Positions 53,383 through 63,530 are shown, numbered from the stretch's first letter. The stretch: DNA of 64,000 nt from Rhodovulum sp. (GCA_020637615.1 JACKKC010000014.1:1-64000), one strand, 5' to 3'. Notes: generated by a model not told the origin, from the sequence alone. A program made the numbers and translations.

Positions 53383-54223
53383 GATGTCGCCGACGATCAT
53401 CTCCATCCAGAGCCAGGTCGTCGTCGGGCATGTGGGCAACAGCGCGGCGGCCTTCCCGATGCGCGCGCTCGGGGTGGATGTGGCGGAAGTGCCGACGACG
53501 CTCCTGAGCAACCATCCGCATTATCCGACCACCCGGGGCCGCGTGCTCGAGGCGTCGCTGGTCGCCGACCTGCTGCGCGGCGTCGAGGAGCGCGGGCTCA
53601 GTGAGCGTGCCTCCATCGTGGTGAGCGGATACCTCGGCTCCGCGGAAATCGCCGAGGAGGTCGCGGCATTCGTCGAGCGGGCGCGGCGGGCCAATCCGCG
53701 GCTGATCTATCTCTGTGACCCGGTGATGGGCGACAGCGACATCGGCTTCTTCGTGCCCGCCGAGCTGCAGGCCGCCTTCGCCGAAAGGCTCGTACCGCTC
53801 GCGGATCTGGTGACGCCCAACGCCTTCGAACTCGCCGCATTGGCCGGAGGCCCGGTCTCCACCGCCGGCGAGGCGGCGGCGGCGGCGGGTCGGATCGCGC
53901 CGCCCGGCGTGATCGTCACGGGCCTCGCCGCGGGGGAGCGCTCGGTCTGCACGCTCCTGGCCGAGGGCGGCGACCTCTGGACGGTCACCACCCCGCGCAT
54001 CGAAGCGCGGCCGGCGGGGACGGGCGACCTCTTCACGGGCCTGCTCGCCGCGAGGCGCGCGAAGGGCGTCGCCGCGGTTCCGGCGATGGAAGCGGCCGTC
54101 GCCGGAACCTTCGGCGCCCTGAAGCTCACGGCCGCCGCGACCTGGGAGGAGATGCCGATCGTCCCCAATATCGCGGCGATCCTCGATCCGGGCGAGATGT
54201 TCCCCGCGGTCAAGCTCGTCTGA
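53383..54223 (+). CDS. pdxY: Pyridoxal kinase
   Basis: A 280-residue ribokinase-like kinase that phosphorylates pyridoxal. It starts MSPTIISIQSQVVVGHVGNS, has LLSNHPHYPTTRG, the YLCDPVMGD substrate site, TPNAFELAALAG, and the C-terminal ATP/anion motif RPAGTGDLFTGLLAARRAKG. All are PdxY signatures. In the raw sequence it is fused in frame to the MOSC protein, which I read as an indel artefact because the two are separate elsewhere and ATG 53383 gives a normal start. Confidence 0.9.
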
Positions 54224-54284
54224 AACTCTCTCTGCCCGGTCGGCGCTGCGCGGCGGCAAAGGGGCGTCCCGCAGTGGGACACTA

Positions 54285-54304
54285 TGTAATAGGCTATTAT
54301 TACA
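54285..54304. promoter_or_regulatory. Perfect AT-rich palindrome after pdxY
   Basis: TGTAATA (54285-54291) and TATTACA (54298-54304) form an exact dyad with a 6-base spacer. It stands out in a GC-rich gap (54224-54568) that contains no gene. It is about 60 bases after pdxY and about 265 bases from the end of narR. A regulator-binding site is the likely reading, but none is assigned. Confidence 0.45.
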
Positions 54305-54401
54305 CAATATTTCAAGACGTGGGCTGAGCGTCGCCCGAGCCATCCGACCGGAGCACTTGAGCGTGGAGGTCGAGGCGGCGGGATTCATCGTTGGTGGATA
54401 A

Positions 54402-54520
54402 TCCGCCCGCGCCTGACTGGGCGGCGCGCTTGTCGCGCCTGCCGTCGTGCCGGAGGCACGCCTTCGGCGTGACGGCAGGCAGGCGCGCGCAGATTTGTCC
54501 TTGCCAAATCCGCGGGCGGA
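54402..54520. repeat. Nested inverted repeat (cruciform-like) between pdxY and narR
   Basis: Outer arms TCCGCCCGCG (54402-54411) and its exact complement at 54511-54520 enclose a second pair (CCTGCCGTC at 54438-54446 with GACGGCAGG at 54471-54479) and a central hairpin CACGCC-TTC-GGCGTG (54457-54471). Three levels of nesting in 119 bases suggest a REP-like element or a bidirectional terminator between the convergent pdxY and narR genes. Its core GCGCCTGCC/GGCAGGCGC also appears in the hairpin at 2742-2767. Confidence 0.6.
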
Positions 54521-54568
54521 AGGCGGCTTCGGATTAAAGCTATCACCTGATGATGGTACGAGACCGCA

Positions 54569-55276
54569 TTAGGACGCGGGATCGTCGATCAAGGGGGTCG
54601 GCTTCGCGAGCCTGCGCAGGGAGGACATGTCGGAGAGGTGCACCAGCGCGCCTTCCACCCTCACGCCATAGGGCCTGAGCGATCCGAAGGCCCGCGAAAG
54701 GTTCTCGGGCGTCATCCCGAGCCAGGATGCGATGAGGCGCTTCTCGTAGGGCAGGGTGATCTGGCCTTCCTCGGACCCGCCGCCCTGGGCCGCGACCTCG
54801 CAGAGGAGATAATTCGCGAGACGCTCGACGGATGATCGCAGCTTGACGTTCTTCGCGTGCTTGATCGAGGCGCGGAAGCAATCCGCCAGCTCGTTGACGA
54901 TGGCATTGGCGAAATCCCGGTCGGCGTCGAACACCGTCCGCACGTCTTCCGAAGGAATGAGCGCGATGCGGCTCTTCGAGACGGTCCTGGCCGACATGAG
55001 ATAGGGCCGGTCGGTGATCGTGGCCGCCAGGATGAAGGTCGAGACCGGGGCGAGCATCGAGAGCGTGGTCTCCCGCCGGTGCCATCCGGAAAAGAGCTCC
55101 ACGCCGCCCTCCACGAGAACATGCAGGAAGTCCGGCGAGTCGCCTTCCCGGATCAGCTCGACCGTCGGCGGGAAGGTCTGGAGATAGGCCCCCCGGATCA
55201 GCGTCTCGAACGCGTCGTCGGCCAGGGCCCTGAACAGGGTGAGCTCCCGAATCTCCGGCACGTCGTCGGACCGCAT
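54569..55276 (-). CDS. narR: Crp/Fnr family regulator of nitrate respiration, NarR-like
   Basis: A 235-residue regulator with a cNMP-type sensor domain (for example IREGDSPDFLHVLVEGGVEL) and a C-terminal HTH (LPYEKRLIASWLGMTPENLS, RAFGSLRPYGV). It lacks the N-terminal Cys cluster of FNR, so it does not carry the oxygen-sensing Fe-S centre, which is how NarR and Dnr differ. Its place directly upstream and divergent from narK-narGHJ matches NarR of Paracoccus, needed for nitrate/nitrite-dependent induction. ATG 55276 is 20 bases from a perfect FNR box. Confidence 0.83.
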   Translation of the reverse strand: MRSDDVPEIRELTLFRALADDAFETLIRGAYLQTFPPTVELIREGDSPDFLHVLVEGGVELFSGWHRRETTLSMLAPVSTFILAATITDRPYLMSARTVSKSRIALIPSEDVRTVFDADRDFANAIVNELADCFRASIKHAKNVKLRSSVERLANYLLCEVAAQGGGSEEGQITLPYEKRLIASWLGMTPENLSRAFGSLRPYGVRVEGALVHLSDMSSLRRLAKPTPLIDDPAS

Positions 55277-55296
55277 CGCCTCCCCCTTCCCGGCGT

Positions 55297-55310
55297 TTGA
55301 TAAATATCAA
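55297..55310. promoter_or_regulatory. FNR-type box near narR
   Basis: TTGATAAATATCAA is a perfect TTGAT-N4-ATCAA dyad, 20 bases upstream of the narR start. It suits FnrL or NarR itself, and its closeness to the start codon suggests autoregulation or repression. Confidence 0.8.
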
Positions 55311-55431
55311 GCCGTCCAGCGGCTGTGTCAAGCGCTTCGCCGGGAAAATCAGATCCCGATGCGAACTCGGCGATGGCCGCGACCCAAATCGTTGGCCGAT
55401 CAATTTGTTTTCGCGCCCACAACCATGGCGC

Positions 55432-55445
55432 TTGATCTACATCAA
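55432..55445 (+). promoter_or_regulatory. FNR-type box upstream of narK
   Basis: TTGATCTACATCAA is a second perfect TTGAT-N4-ATCAA dyad, centred about 62 bases before the narK ATG. That is compatible with a class II activator site near -41 and a leader of about 20 bases. Confidence 0.82.
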
Positions 55446-55500
55446 GTTTGGCCGTCCCGACGATTCGCAAAAGTCCGACCGAGAGCGATTGCGGGAGGGA

Positions 55501-58221
55501 ATGATGGCAGCGGAAAGCGGCGGCGCCCAGAACCGTGCCCTTGCGCTGAGCACGGTGGCCTTCACCTTCTGCTTCGCGGTCTGGACGCTCTTCGCGATCA
55601 TCGGCGTGCCGATCAAGGCGCAGCTCGGCCTGACCGAGACCCAGTTCGGCCTGCTGGTGGCCACCCCCGTCCTGACCGGGTCGCTGACGCGGCTGATGCT
55701 CGGGATCTGGACCGAGCAATACGGCGGGCGCCTGGTCTTCACGGCGCAGATGCTGCTGACCGCCATCTCCACCTGGCTGCTCACGCGCGCCGACAGCTAT
55801 CCGACCTTCCTCGTCGCGGCGCTCGGCGTCGGGCTGTCGGGCGGTTCCTTCGCCGTCGGCGTCGCCTATGTCTCGCGCTGGTTCCCCAAGGAGAAGCAGG
55901 GGACGGCGCTCGGCATCTTCGGGGCCGGCAACGTCGGCGCGGCGGTCACGAAGTTCTGCGCGCCGCTCGTCATGGTCGCCTTCGGCTGGGAGGCCGTCGC
56001 CCACATCTGGGCCGGCGCCCTCGCCGCCATGGCCGTGGTCTTCTGGCTCTTCGCCCGCGACGACCCGCAGATGGCCGAACGGCGCCGGTCGGGCGCGCGC
56101 CCGCCCTCGGTGGCCGAGCAGCTCGCGCCGCTGAGAAAGCTGCAGGTCTGGCGGTTCTCGCTTTACTACTTCTTCGTGTTCGGCGCCTTCGTGGCGCTGG
56201 CGCTCTGGCTGCCGCACTACATGGTCGACGTCTATCACGTGGACATCCGCACCGCCGGCATGTCGGCCGCGGCCTTCTCGCTCTCGGCGAGCCTCTTCCG
56301 GGCCTACGGCGGGCATCTCGCCGACCGCTACGGGGCGCGGGCGGTCATGTACATGACCTTCGGCTTCTCGATGATCCTGCTCTTCATGCTCTCCTACCCG
56401 CCGGCGGATTACGTGATCCACGGGCGGGACGGCCGATCACCTTCTCGACCTCGATGGGGTTCGTGCCGTTCATCTTCACGATCTTCGTGCTCGGCTTCTT
56501 CATGTCGCTGGGCAAGGCGGCGGTCTACAAGCACATCCCGGTCTATTACCCCGAGCATGTCGGCGCGGTCGGCGGGCTCGTGGGCATGATCGGCGGGCTC
56601 GGCGGCTTCGTCCTGCCGATCATCTTCGGCTCGCTGCTCGATCTGACCGGGATCTACACCAGCTGCTTCGCGTTCCTTCCTCCTCGTCGCCCTGGCGCTG
56701 ACCTGGATGCATTTCTCGATCCGGGCGATGGAGCGCTCGGCCCAGGGGCGGGACCTCGACGAGCTGCCGGCGCTCCCCGAGTTCCAGGAGATCCACGAGC
56801 CGGCGAAGCATTCCATGGCCGGGGTCATCGAGGATTGGCGGCCCGAGGATGCCGCGTTCTGGGAGGCGAACGGCCGCAGGATCGCCCGGCGCAACCTCTG
56901 GATCTCGATCCCGGCGCTGCTTCTCGCCTTCTCGGTCTGGATGGTCTGGTCGGTCGTGGTGGCGCGGCTGCCGGCGATCGGCTTCGACTTCGCGGCGGGC
57001 CAGCTCTTCTGGCTGGCGGCGCTGCCGGGGCTCTCCGGGGCGACGCTCCGGATCTTCTACAGCTTCATGGTGCCGATCTTCGGCGGAAGGCTCTGGACGG
57101 CGTTCTCGACCGCCTCGCTGCTCCTGCCGGCGCTCGGCATCGGCTATGCCGTACAGGATCCCCGACACGCCTATCTGATCTTCCTGGTGCTCGCTGCTCT
57201 GCGGCTTCGGCGGCGGCGGCAATTTCTCGCCGTCGATGGCCAATACTCGATTCTTCTTCCCCAAAGGCCGAGAAAGGGCAATGCGCTCGCCTCAACGCGG
57301 GCCTCAACCATCGTCGGCGTCATGCGGATTCTGGTACCATCGTCATTACCATGGGCGTCTTCGGCGCGCTGGGCGGTCAGCGCAGAGATGACGACGGCAA
57401 TGGCTCTGGATGCAGAACGCGGGCTGAAAATCGCAGTTGCCGTTCATCTGTCGCCTCGACGGTCGCCGCCTGAAAGTTGAGGATGAGCAACCTCGCCCTC
57501 GGCAAGCCGCCGCGCTGACCAGGCGATCATCTTCGCACCAAGCACCTGATTGACGTTGGCCGTCCTGTACCGGGACCTTGACGACGCTAAAACCCAACCG
57601 CTGGGCTTCCGCTGCTGACCAAGCTGCTGCCAGTTCCCAAAGGGGTGAACGCGCTGCGATTCGTGTTCCTCAGGCCGCTGGTCCGGCGCGCTCAGCCGCG
57701 CGGGCACCGGCTGGGTCTCCGACAAGTACGGCGGCGGGCGGGTCACCTTCTGGAGCTTCGTGGGGATGATCGCGGCGGTCTTCGGGGTGATCTTCTTCCT
57801 CGGCATCAAGGAGAGCCCGGGGGCGTTCTGGGGGTTCTTCGCCTGCTTCATGGCGCTGTTCCTGCTGACCGGGATCGGCAATGCCTCCACCTTCCAGATG
57901 ATCCCGGTCATCATGGGGCGCGAGGTCCCGCGGCTGATGCCCGAGCTCAAGGGAACCGCCCTGCAGCGGCAGACCGACCGGGAGAGCGCGGCGATCATCG
58001 CCTTCACCTCGGCGATCGCGGCCTATGGCGCCTTCTTCATCCCCAAGGCCTACGGCACCTCGATCTCGATGACCGGCGGGCCGGTGGCGGCGCTCTGGGG
58101 CTTTCTCGCCTTCTACGTCGCCTGCCTCGTGCTGACGTTCTTCTACTACACCCGGCCGGGCGGGCTCCTTCACGCAATCGAACACGGTCGCGGCGAGCCC
58201 CGGCTCGCTCCGGCGCACTAG
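55501..58221 (+). CDS. narK: Nitrate/nitrite transporter NarK, double-length (NarK1+NarK2), with indels
   Basis: The interval of 2721 bases would encode about 907 residues. An N-terminal MFS half (NarK1 type: VWTLFAIIGVPIKAQLGLTE, GVGLSGGSFAVGVAYVSRWF, LGIFGAGNVGAAVTKF) is joined to a C-terminal half (NarK2 type: WMVWSVVVARLPAIGFDF, LFWLAALPGLSGATLRIFY, LPALGIGYAVQD, TGIGNASTFQMIPVI). This is the fused NarK known in Paracoccus, which imports nitrate by proton symport and exchanges nitrate for nitrite. The frame breaks near 56432 and 56685 and is badly scrambled at 57170-57720, where only pieces such as KGNALALNAGL are legible. ATG 55501 follows GGGAGGGA. Confidence 0.8.
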
Positions 58222-58231
58222 GGAGACAGCC

Positions 58232-61200
58232 ATGAGCCATCTGCTCGACCGACTCAATTTCCTGCAGTCGCGCAGCCTCGGGACCTTCGCGAACGGCCAT
58301 GGCGAGACCACCCGGGACAACCGGGAGTGGGAGGACGTCTACCGGAACCGCTGGCGGCACGACAAGATCGTGCGCTCGACCCACGGGGTGAACTGCACCG
58401 GCTCCTGCTCGTGGAAGATCTACGTGAAATCCGGCATCGTCACCTGGGAGACGCAGCAGACCGACTATCCCCGCACCCGGCCCGACCTGCCGAACCACGA
58501 GCCGCGCGGCTGCTCGCGCGGGGCCTCCTACAGCTGGTATCTTTATTCGGCCAATCGCGTGAAGCATCCCCTGGTGCGGTCGCGGCTGCTGAAGACCTGG
58601 CGCAGGATGCGCGAAACCATGAGCCCGGTCGCGGCCTGGGAGGCGATCCAGGCCGATCCCGCCCTGCGCAACGACTATATCCAGGTGCGCGGCCACGGCG
58701 GCTTCGTGCGCGCCTCCTGGGACGAGGCGTCGGAGATCGTCGCGGCGGCCAATGCCTATACCACGAGGAAATACGGGCCGGACCGGGTCTTCGGCTTCTC
58801 GCCGATCCCGGCAATGTCGATGATCTCCTATGCCGCCGGGGCGCGCTACCTGTCGCTGCTCGGCGGGACCTGCATGTCCTTCTACGACTGGTATTGCGAC
58901 CTGCCGCCCTCCTCGCCCCAGACCTGGGGCGAGCAGACCGACGTGCCGGAGAGCGCGGATTGGTACAATGCCGGCTTCCTGATCCTCTGGGGCTCGAACG
59001 TGCCGCAGACCCGCACGCCCGATGCGCATTTCTATACCGAGGCGCGCTACCGGGGTGCGAAATCCTGCGTCGTCAGCCCCGATTATTCCGAGGCCTCCAA
59101 ATTCTCCGACATCTGGCTCTCGCCGCGGGCGGGCACCGATTCGGCGCTGGCCATGGCCATGGGCCATGTCATCCTGCGCGAGTTCCACCTCGACCGGCAG
59201 GCCGAGTATTTCGAGGATTATTCCCGGCGCTACACCGACATGCCCATGCTGGTGCGGCTCGACGAGAAGGACGGGCGCTTCGTGCCGGGCCGGATGCTGC
59301 GCGCGGCGGACTTCGCCGACGGGCTGGGCCAGACCAACAACCCCGAGTGGAAGACGCTGGCCTGGGACGAGACCACGGGCGACATCGTCGTGCCCAACGG
59401 CTCGGTCGGCTTCCGCTGGGGCGAAGAGGGCCGCTGGAACCTCGAGGAGCGGGCGGGAGAGGCCGCGGTCAGGCTGCGGCTGACCCAGATCCTCGAGGAG
59501 CACCGCGACGACGTGGTGGGGGTGGACTTCCCCTATTTCGGCGGCGCGGCGCACGAGCCCTTCGTGAAATCCGGGCACCCGGAGGTGCTGACCCGCAACG
59601 TGCCGGTGCGGCGCGTCCAGACCGCCGAGGGCGAGATCCTGGTGGCGACGGTCTTCGACCTGCTCTGCGCCAATTACGGGGAGGACCGGGGGCTGGGCGG
59701 CGACTGGGTGACCAGCGACTATGCCGCGGACGTGCCCTATACCCCGGCCTGGGCGGAGAAGATCACCGGCGTGGAGGCCAATGCCATCGTCACAGTGGCC
59801 CGCGAATTCGCGCTCAACGCGGAGAAGACCCGCGGCAAGTCCATGGTCATCCTCGGCGCCGGTATCAACCACTGGTTCCACATGGACATGACCTATCGCG
59901 GCATCATCAACATGCTGGTGATGTGCGGCTGCGTCGGCCAGTCCGGCGGCGGCTGGAGCCACTACGTCGGCCAGGAGAAGCTGCGCCCGCAGACCGGCTG
60001 GACGGCGCTCGCCTTCGCGCTCGACTGGAACCGCCCGCCCCGCCACATGAACTCGACCTCGGCCTGGTATGCGCATACCGACCAGTGGCGCTACGAGACG
60101 GTCAGTCCGAAGGAGATCCTGAGCCCGACCGCGCCCGAGGGCAACTGGGACGGCAGCCTGATCGATTTCAACATCCGCGCCGAGCGCATGGGCTGGCTGC
60201 CCTCGGCGCCGCAGCTGAAGACCAACCCGCTCGACCTGGGCCGCGCCGCCGAGACGGCCGGCCAGGACGTCAGGGACTACGTGGCCGAGCGGCTGAAATC
60301 GGGCGAGCTCGAGATGTCCTGCGAGGATCCGGATGCGCCGGAGAACTGGCCGCGCAATCTCTTCGTCTGGCGCTCGAACCTCATGGGGTCGAGCGGCAAG
60401 GGGCACGAGTATTTCCTCAAGCACCTGGTCGGAACGCTGCACGGGGTGCTCGGCAAGGATCTCGGCACCAGCGAGGGCAGCCTGCGGCCGCTGGAGGCGA
60501 AGTGGCACGACGAGGCGCCCGAGGGAAAGCTCGACCTCCTGGTGACGCTCGACTTCCGCATGTCGACCACGGCGGTCTATTCCGACATCGTCCTGCCGAC
60601 CGCCTCCTGGTACGAGAAGGACGATCTCAATACCTCGGACATGCATCCCTTCATCCACCCGCTGCAGGCAGCGGTGGATCCCGCCTATGAATCGCGCTCG
60701 GACTGGGAGATCTTCAAGACCATCGCGCGCCAGTTCAGCCGGATCGCGCCCGAGGTTCTCGGCGTGGAGCGCGACGTCGTGGCGGTCCCGCTCCTGCACG
60801 ACACGCCCGGTGAGCTGGCGCAGGACCAGGTGCGCGACTGGAAGCGCGGCGAATGCGACCTGATCCCCGGCAAGACCGCCCCGAACTTTGTGGCCGTCGA
60901 GCGGGATTATCCCAATCTCTACAAGCGCTTCACCTCGCTCGGCCCGCTGATGGCGAAGATCGGCAACGGCGGCAAGGGCATCTCCTGGGATACCAGGACG
61001 GAAGTGCATCACCTGGTCGACCTGAACGAGCCCGTGCAGGAGGACGGCCCCACCAAGGGCCTCGCCCGGATCGAGACCGCGATCGACGCCGCGGAAGTGG
61101 TGCTGATGCTCGCGCCGGAGACCAACGGCGAGGTGGCGGTCAAGGCCTGGGACGCGCTCGGCAGGATCACCGGCCGCGACCACACCCATCTCGCCGAGGT

Positions 61201-61999
61201 CAAGGAAGACGAGAAGATCCGCTTCCGCGACATCGCCGCCCAGCCGCGCAAGATCATCTCATCGCCGACCTGGTCGGGCATCGAGAGCGAGGAGGTCTGC
61301 TACAATGCCGGCTATACCAACGTCCACGAGCTGATCCCCTGGCGCACGCTCAGCGGCCGGCAGCAGCTCTATCAGGACCATCTCTGGATGCGGGCCTTCG
61401 GCGAGGCGCTGGCGGTCTATCGCCCGCCGGTCGATCTGAAGACCGTCACCAGCGCGATCAACATGGATGCCCGCGAGGGCAAGCCCCATGTGGTGCTGAA
61501 CTTCATCACGCCCCATCAGAAATGGGGCATCCATTCGACCTATACAGACAACCTCCTGATGCTGACCATGAGCCGCGGCGGGCCCATCGTCTGGATCTCC
61601 GAGGTCGACGCCAGGACCGCCGGGGTGGTCGATAACGACTGGATCGAGCTCTACAACGCCAACGGCGCGCTCTGCGCCAGGGCGGTGGTGTCCCAGCGGA
61701 TCAAGCCGGGCACCACGCTCATGTACCACGCGCAGGAGAAGATCGTGAACGTGCCCGGCTCGCAGATGACCGGGCGGCGCGGGGGCATCCACAATTCGGT
61801 GACGCGCACCGTGCTCAAGCCCACGCATATGATCGGCGGCTATGCGCAGCTGAGCTACGGCTTCAACTACTACGGCACCGTGGGCTCGAACCGCGACGAG
61901 TTCGTGATCCTGCGCAAGATGACCAAGGTCGACTGGCTCGACCGGCCCGCGGCGACCGCCGCGGCCGCCGAAGGCTCGGTCGCGAAGATGGAGGTCTGA
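58232..61999 (+). CDS. narG: Respiratory nitrate reductase alpha subunit
   Basis: A 1255-residue molybdoenzyme that reduces nitrate to nitrite on the cytoplasmic side of the inner membrane. The FS0 cluster site HGVNCTGSCSW, with His first, lies near residue 50. The bis-MGD region includes SYAAGARYLSLLGGTCMSFY and YDWYCDLPPSSPQTWGEQTD (the Asp that binds Mo). Full family length with no frame break. It starts ten bases after narK and ends two bases before narH. ATG 58232 follows GGGAGA. Confidence 0.97.
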   Translation: MSHLLDRLNFLQSRSLGTFANGHGETTRDNREWEDVYRNRWRHDKIVRSTHGVNCTGSCSWKIYVKSGIVTWETQQTDYPRTRPDLPNHEPRGCSRGASYSWYLYSANRVKHPLVRSRLLKTWRRMRETMSPVAAWEAIQADPALRNDYIQVRGHGGFVRASWDEASEIVAAANAYTTRKYGPDRVFGFSPIPAMSMISYAAGARYLSLLGGTCMSFYDWYCDLPPSSPQTWGEQTDVPESADWYNAGFLILWGSNVPQTRTPDAHFYTEARYRGAKSCVVSPDYSEASKFSDIWLSPRAGTDSALAMAMGHVILREFHLDRQAEYFEDYSRRYTDMPMLVRLDEKDGRFVPGRMLRAADFADGLGQTNNPEWKTLAWDETTGDIVVPNGSVGFRWGEEGRWNLEERAGEAAVRLRLTQILEEHRDDVVGVDFPYFGGAAHEPFVKSGHPEVLTRNVPVRRVQTAEGEILVATVFDLLCANYGEDRGLGGDWVTSDYAADVPYTPAWAEKITGVEANAIVTVAREFALNAEKTRGKSMVILGAGINHWFHMDMTYRGIINMLVMCGCVGQSGGGWSHYVGQEKLRPQTGWTALAFALDWNRPPRHMNSTSAWYAHTDQWRYETVSPKEILSPTAPEGNWDGSLIDFNIRAERMGWLPSAPQLKTNPLDLGRAAETAGQDVRDYVAERLKSGELEMSCEDPDAPENWPRNLFVWRSNLMGSSGKGHEYFLKHLVGTLHGVLGKDLGTSEGSLRPLEAKWHDEAPEGKLDLLVTLDFRMSTTAVYSDIVLPTASWYEKDDLNTSDMHPFIHPLQAAVDPAYESRSDWEIFKTIARQFSRIAPEVLGVERDVVAVPLLHDTPGELAQDQVRDWKRGECDLIPGKTAPNFVAVERDYPNLYKRFTSLGPLMAKIGNGGKGISWDTRTEVHHLVDLNEPVQEDGPTKGLARIETAIDAAEVVLMLAPETNGEVAVKAWDALGRITGRDHTHLAEVKEDEKIRFRDIAAQPRKIISSPTWSGIESEEVCYNAGYTNVHELIPWRTLSGRQQLYQDHLWMRAFGEALAVYRPPVDLKTVTSAINMDAREGKPHVVLNFITPHQKWGIHSTYTDNLLMLTMSRGGPIVWISEVDARTAGVVDNDWIELYNANGALCARAVVSQRIKPGTTLMYHAQEKIVNVPGSQMTGRRGGIHNSVTRTVLKPTHMIGGYAQLSYGFNYYGTVGSNRDEFVILRKMTKVDWLDRPAATAAAAEGSVAKMEV

Positions 62000-62000
62000 C

Positions 62001-63530
62001 ATGAAGATCCGCGCGCAGATCGGCAAGGTCCTGAACCTCGACAAATGCATCGGCTGCCACACCTGCTCGATCACCTGCAAGCAGGTCTGGACCAGCCGCG
62101 ACGGCGTCGAATACGCTTGGTTCAACAATGTCGAGACCAAGCCCGGCATCGGCTATCCCAAGGACTGGGAGAACCAGAAGCGCTGGCGCGGCGGCTGGGA
62201 GCGCAATTCGCGCGGGCATCTGCAGCCGCGGCAGGGCGCGAAATGGCGCATCCTCGCCAATATCTTCGCCAACCCCGACCTGCCGGAGATCGACGACTAT
62301 TACGAGCCCTTCGACTTCGACTACGGGCATCTGCAATCCGCGCCGGAGATGGAGCATTTCCCGACGGCCCGGCCGCGCTCGAAGATCACCGGCGAGCGGA
62401 TCGAGAAGATCGAATGGGGTCCGAACTGGGAGGAGATCCTCGGGGGCGAGTTCGAGAAGCGGTCCAAGGACTACAATTTCGAGGGCATCCAGAAGGAGAT
62501 CTACGGCCAGTTCGAGAACACCTTCATGATGTATCTGCCGCGGCTCTGCGAGCATTGCCTCAACCCGAGCTGCGCCGCCTCCTGTCCCTCCGGCGCCATC
62601 TACAAGCGCGAGGAGGACGGGATCGTCCTGATCGACCAGGAAAAATGCCGGGGCTGGCGCATGTGCGTCTCGGGCTGCCCCTACAAGAAGATCTACTACA
62701 ACTGGGACACCGGCAAGTCCGAGAAATGCACCTTCTGCTATCCGCGCATCGAGAGCGGCCAGCCGACGGTCTGCTCGGAGACCTGCGTCGGGCGCATCCG
62801 CTATCTCGGCGTCATGCTCTACGACGCGGACGCCATCGAGAAGGCGGCCAACGCCGAGAACGAGACCGATCTCTATCAGGCGCAGCTCGACATCTTCCTC
62901 GACCCCAACGACCCGGTGGTCCAGGAGATGGCGCTGGCCGACGGCGTGCCGCAGGACTGGCTCGAAGCCGCGAAGCGCTCGCCGGTCTGGAAGATGGCGA
63001 TGGAATGGAAGGTCGCCTTCCCGCTGCACCCCGAATACCGCACCCTGCCGATGGTCTGGTACGTGCCGCCGCTCTCCCCGATCAAGAATGCGGCCGAGGC
63101 CGGGCTGATCGGGCACGATCGCGAGATGCCGGACGTGCGCAGCCTGCGCATCCCGCTGCGCTACCTCGCCAATCTGCTGACCGCGGGCGACGAGGCGCCC
63201 ATCGCCACCTGCCTCGAGCGGATGCTCGCCATGCGCGGCTACATGCGGGCGAAGACCGTGGACGGGGTGATCGACGAAGGCATCGCGGAACGCGTCGGGC
63301 TCACGCCCGCCCAGATCGAGGACATGTACCGGATCATGGCGCTCGCCGATTACGAGGACCGTTTCGTCATCCCGACCGCCCACCGCGAGCTTGCCGAGGA
63401 GGACATCATGGGCCTGCGCGGCGGCTGCGGCTTCACCGACGGCAACGGCTGCTCGGACGGTCTCTCCAAGGGCTCGCTCTTCGGCAACCGGCGCCGGGGG
63501 CTGACCATTCCGGAGGCGATGAAGTCATGA
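62001..63530 (+). CDS. narH: Respiratory nitrate reductase beta subunit
   Basis: A 509-residue electron-transfer subunit. Four Fe-S sites are visible: CIGCHTCSITCKQVW, CEHCLNPSCAASCPSGA, CRGWRMCVSGCPYKK (the Trp in the Cys position marks the 3Fe-4S cluster) and CTFCYPRIESGQPTVC with SETC. It passes electrons from NarI haem to NarG. The ATG is one base after the narG stop, and its own stop overlaps narJ (ATGA). The frame is clean. Confidence 0.97.
   Translation: MKIRAQIGKVLNLDKCIGCHTCSITCKQVWTSRDGVEYAWFNNVETKPGIGYPKDWENQKRWRGGWERNSRGHLQPRQGAKWRILANIFANPDLPEIDDYYEPFDFDYGHLQSAPEMEHFPTARPRSKITGERIEKIEWGPNWEEILGGEFEKRSKDYNFEGIQKEIYGQFENTFMMYLPRLCEHCLNPSCAASCPSGAIYKREEDGIVLIDQEKCRGWRMCVSGCPYKKIYYNWDTGKSEKCTFCYPRIESGQPTVCSETCVGRIRYLGVMLYDADAIEKAANAENETDLYQAQLDIFLDPNDPVVQEMALADGVPQDWLEAAKRSPVWKMAMEWKVAFPLHPEYRTLPMVWYVPPLSPIKNAAEAGLIGHDREMPDVRSLRIPLRYLANLLTAGDEAPIATCLERMLAMRGYMRAKTVDGVIDEGIAERVGLTPAQIEDMYRIMALADYEDRFVIPTAHRELAEEDIMGLRGGCGFTDGNGCSDGLSKGSLFGNRRRGLTIPEAMKS

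Noticed and set aside
58037..61189. A 1050-codon open frame on the minus strand
   Set aside because: It is antisense to narG, which has complete motifs and length; no homology is visible in the antisense product.
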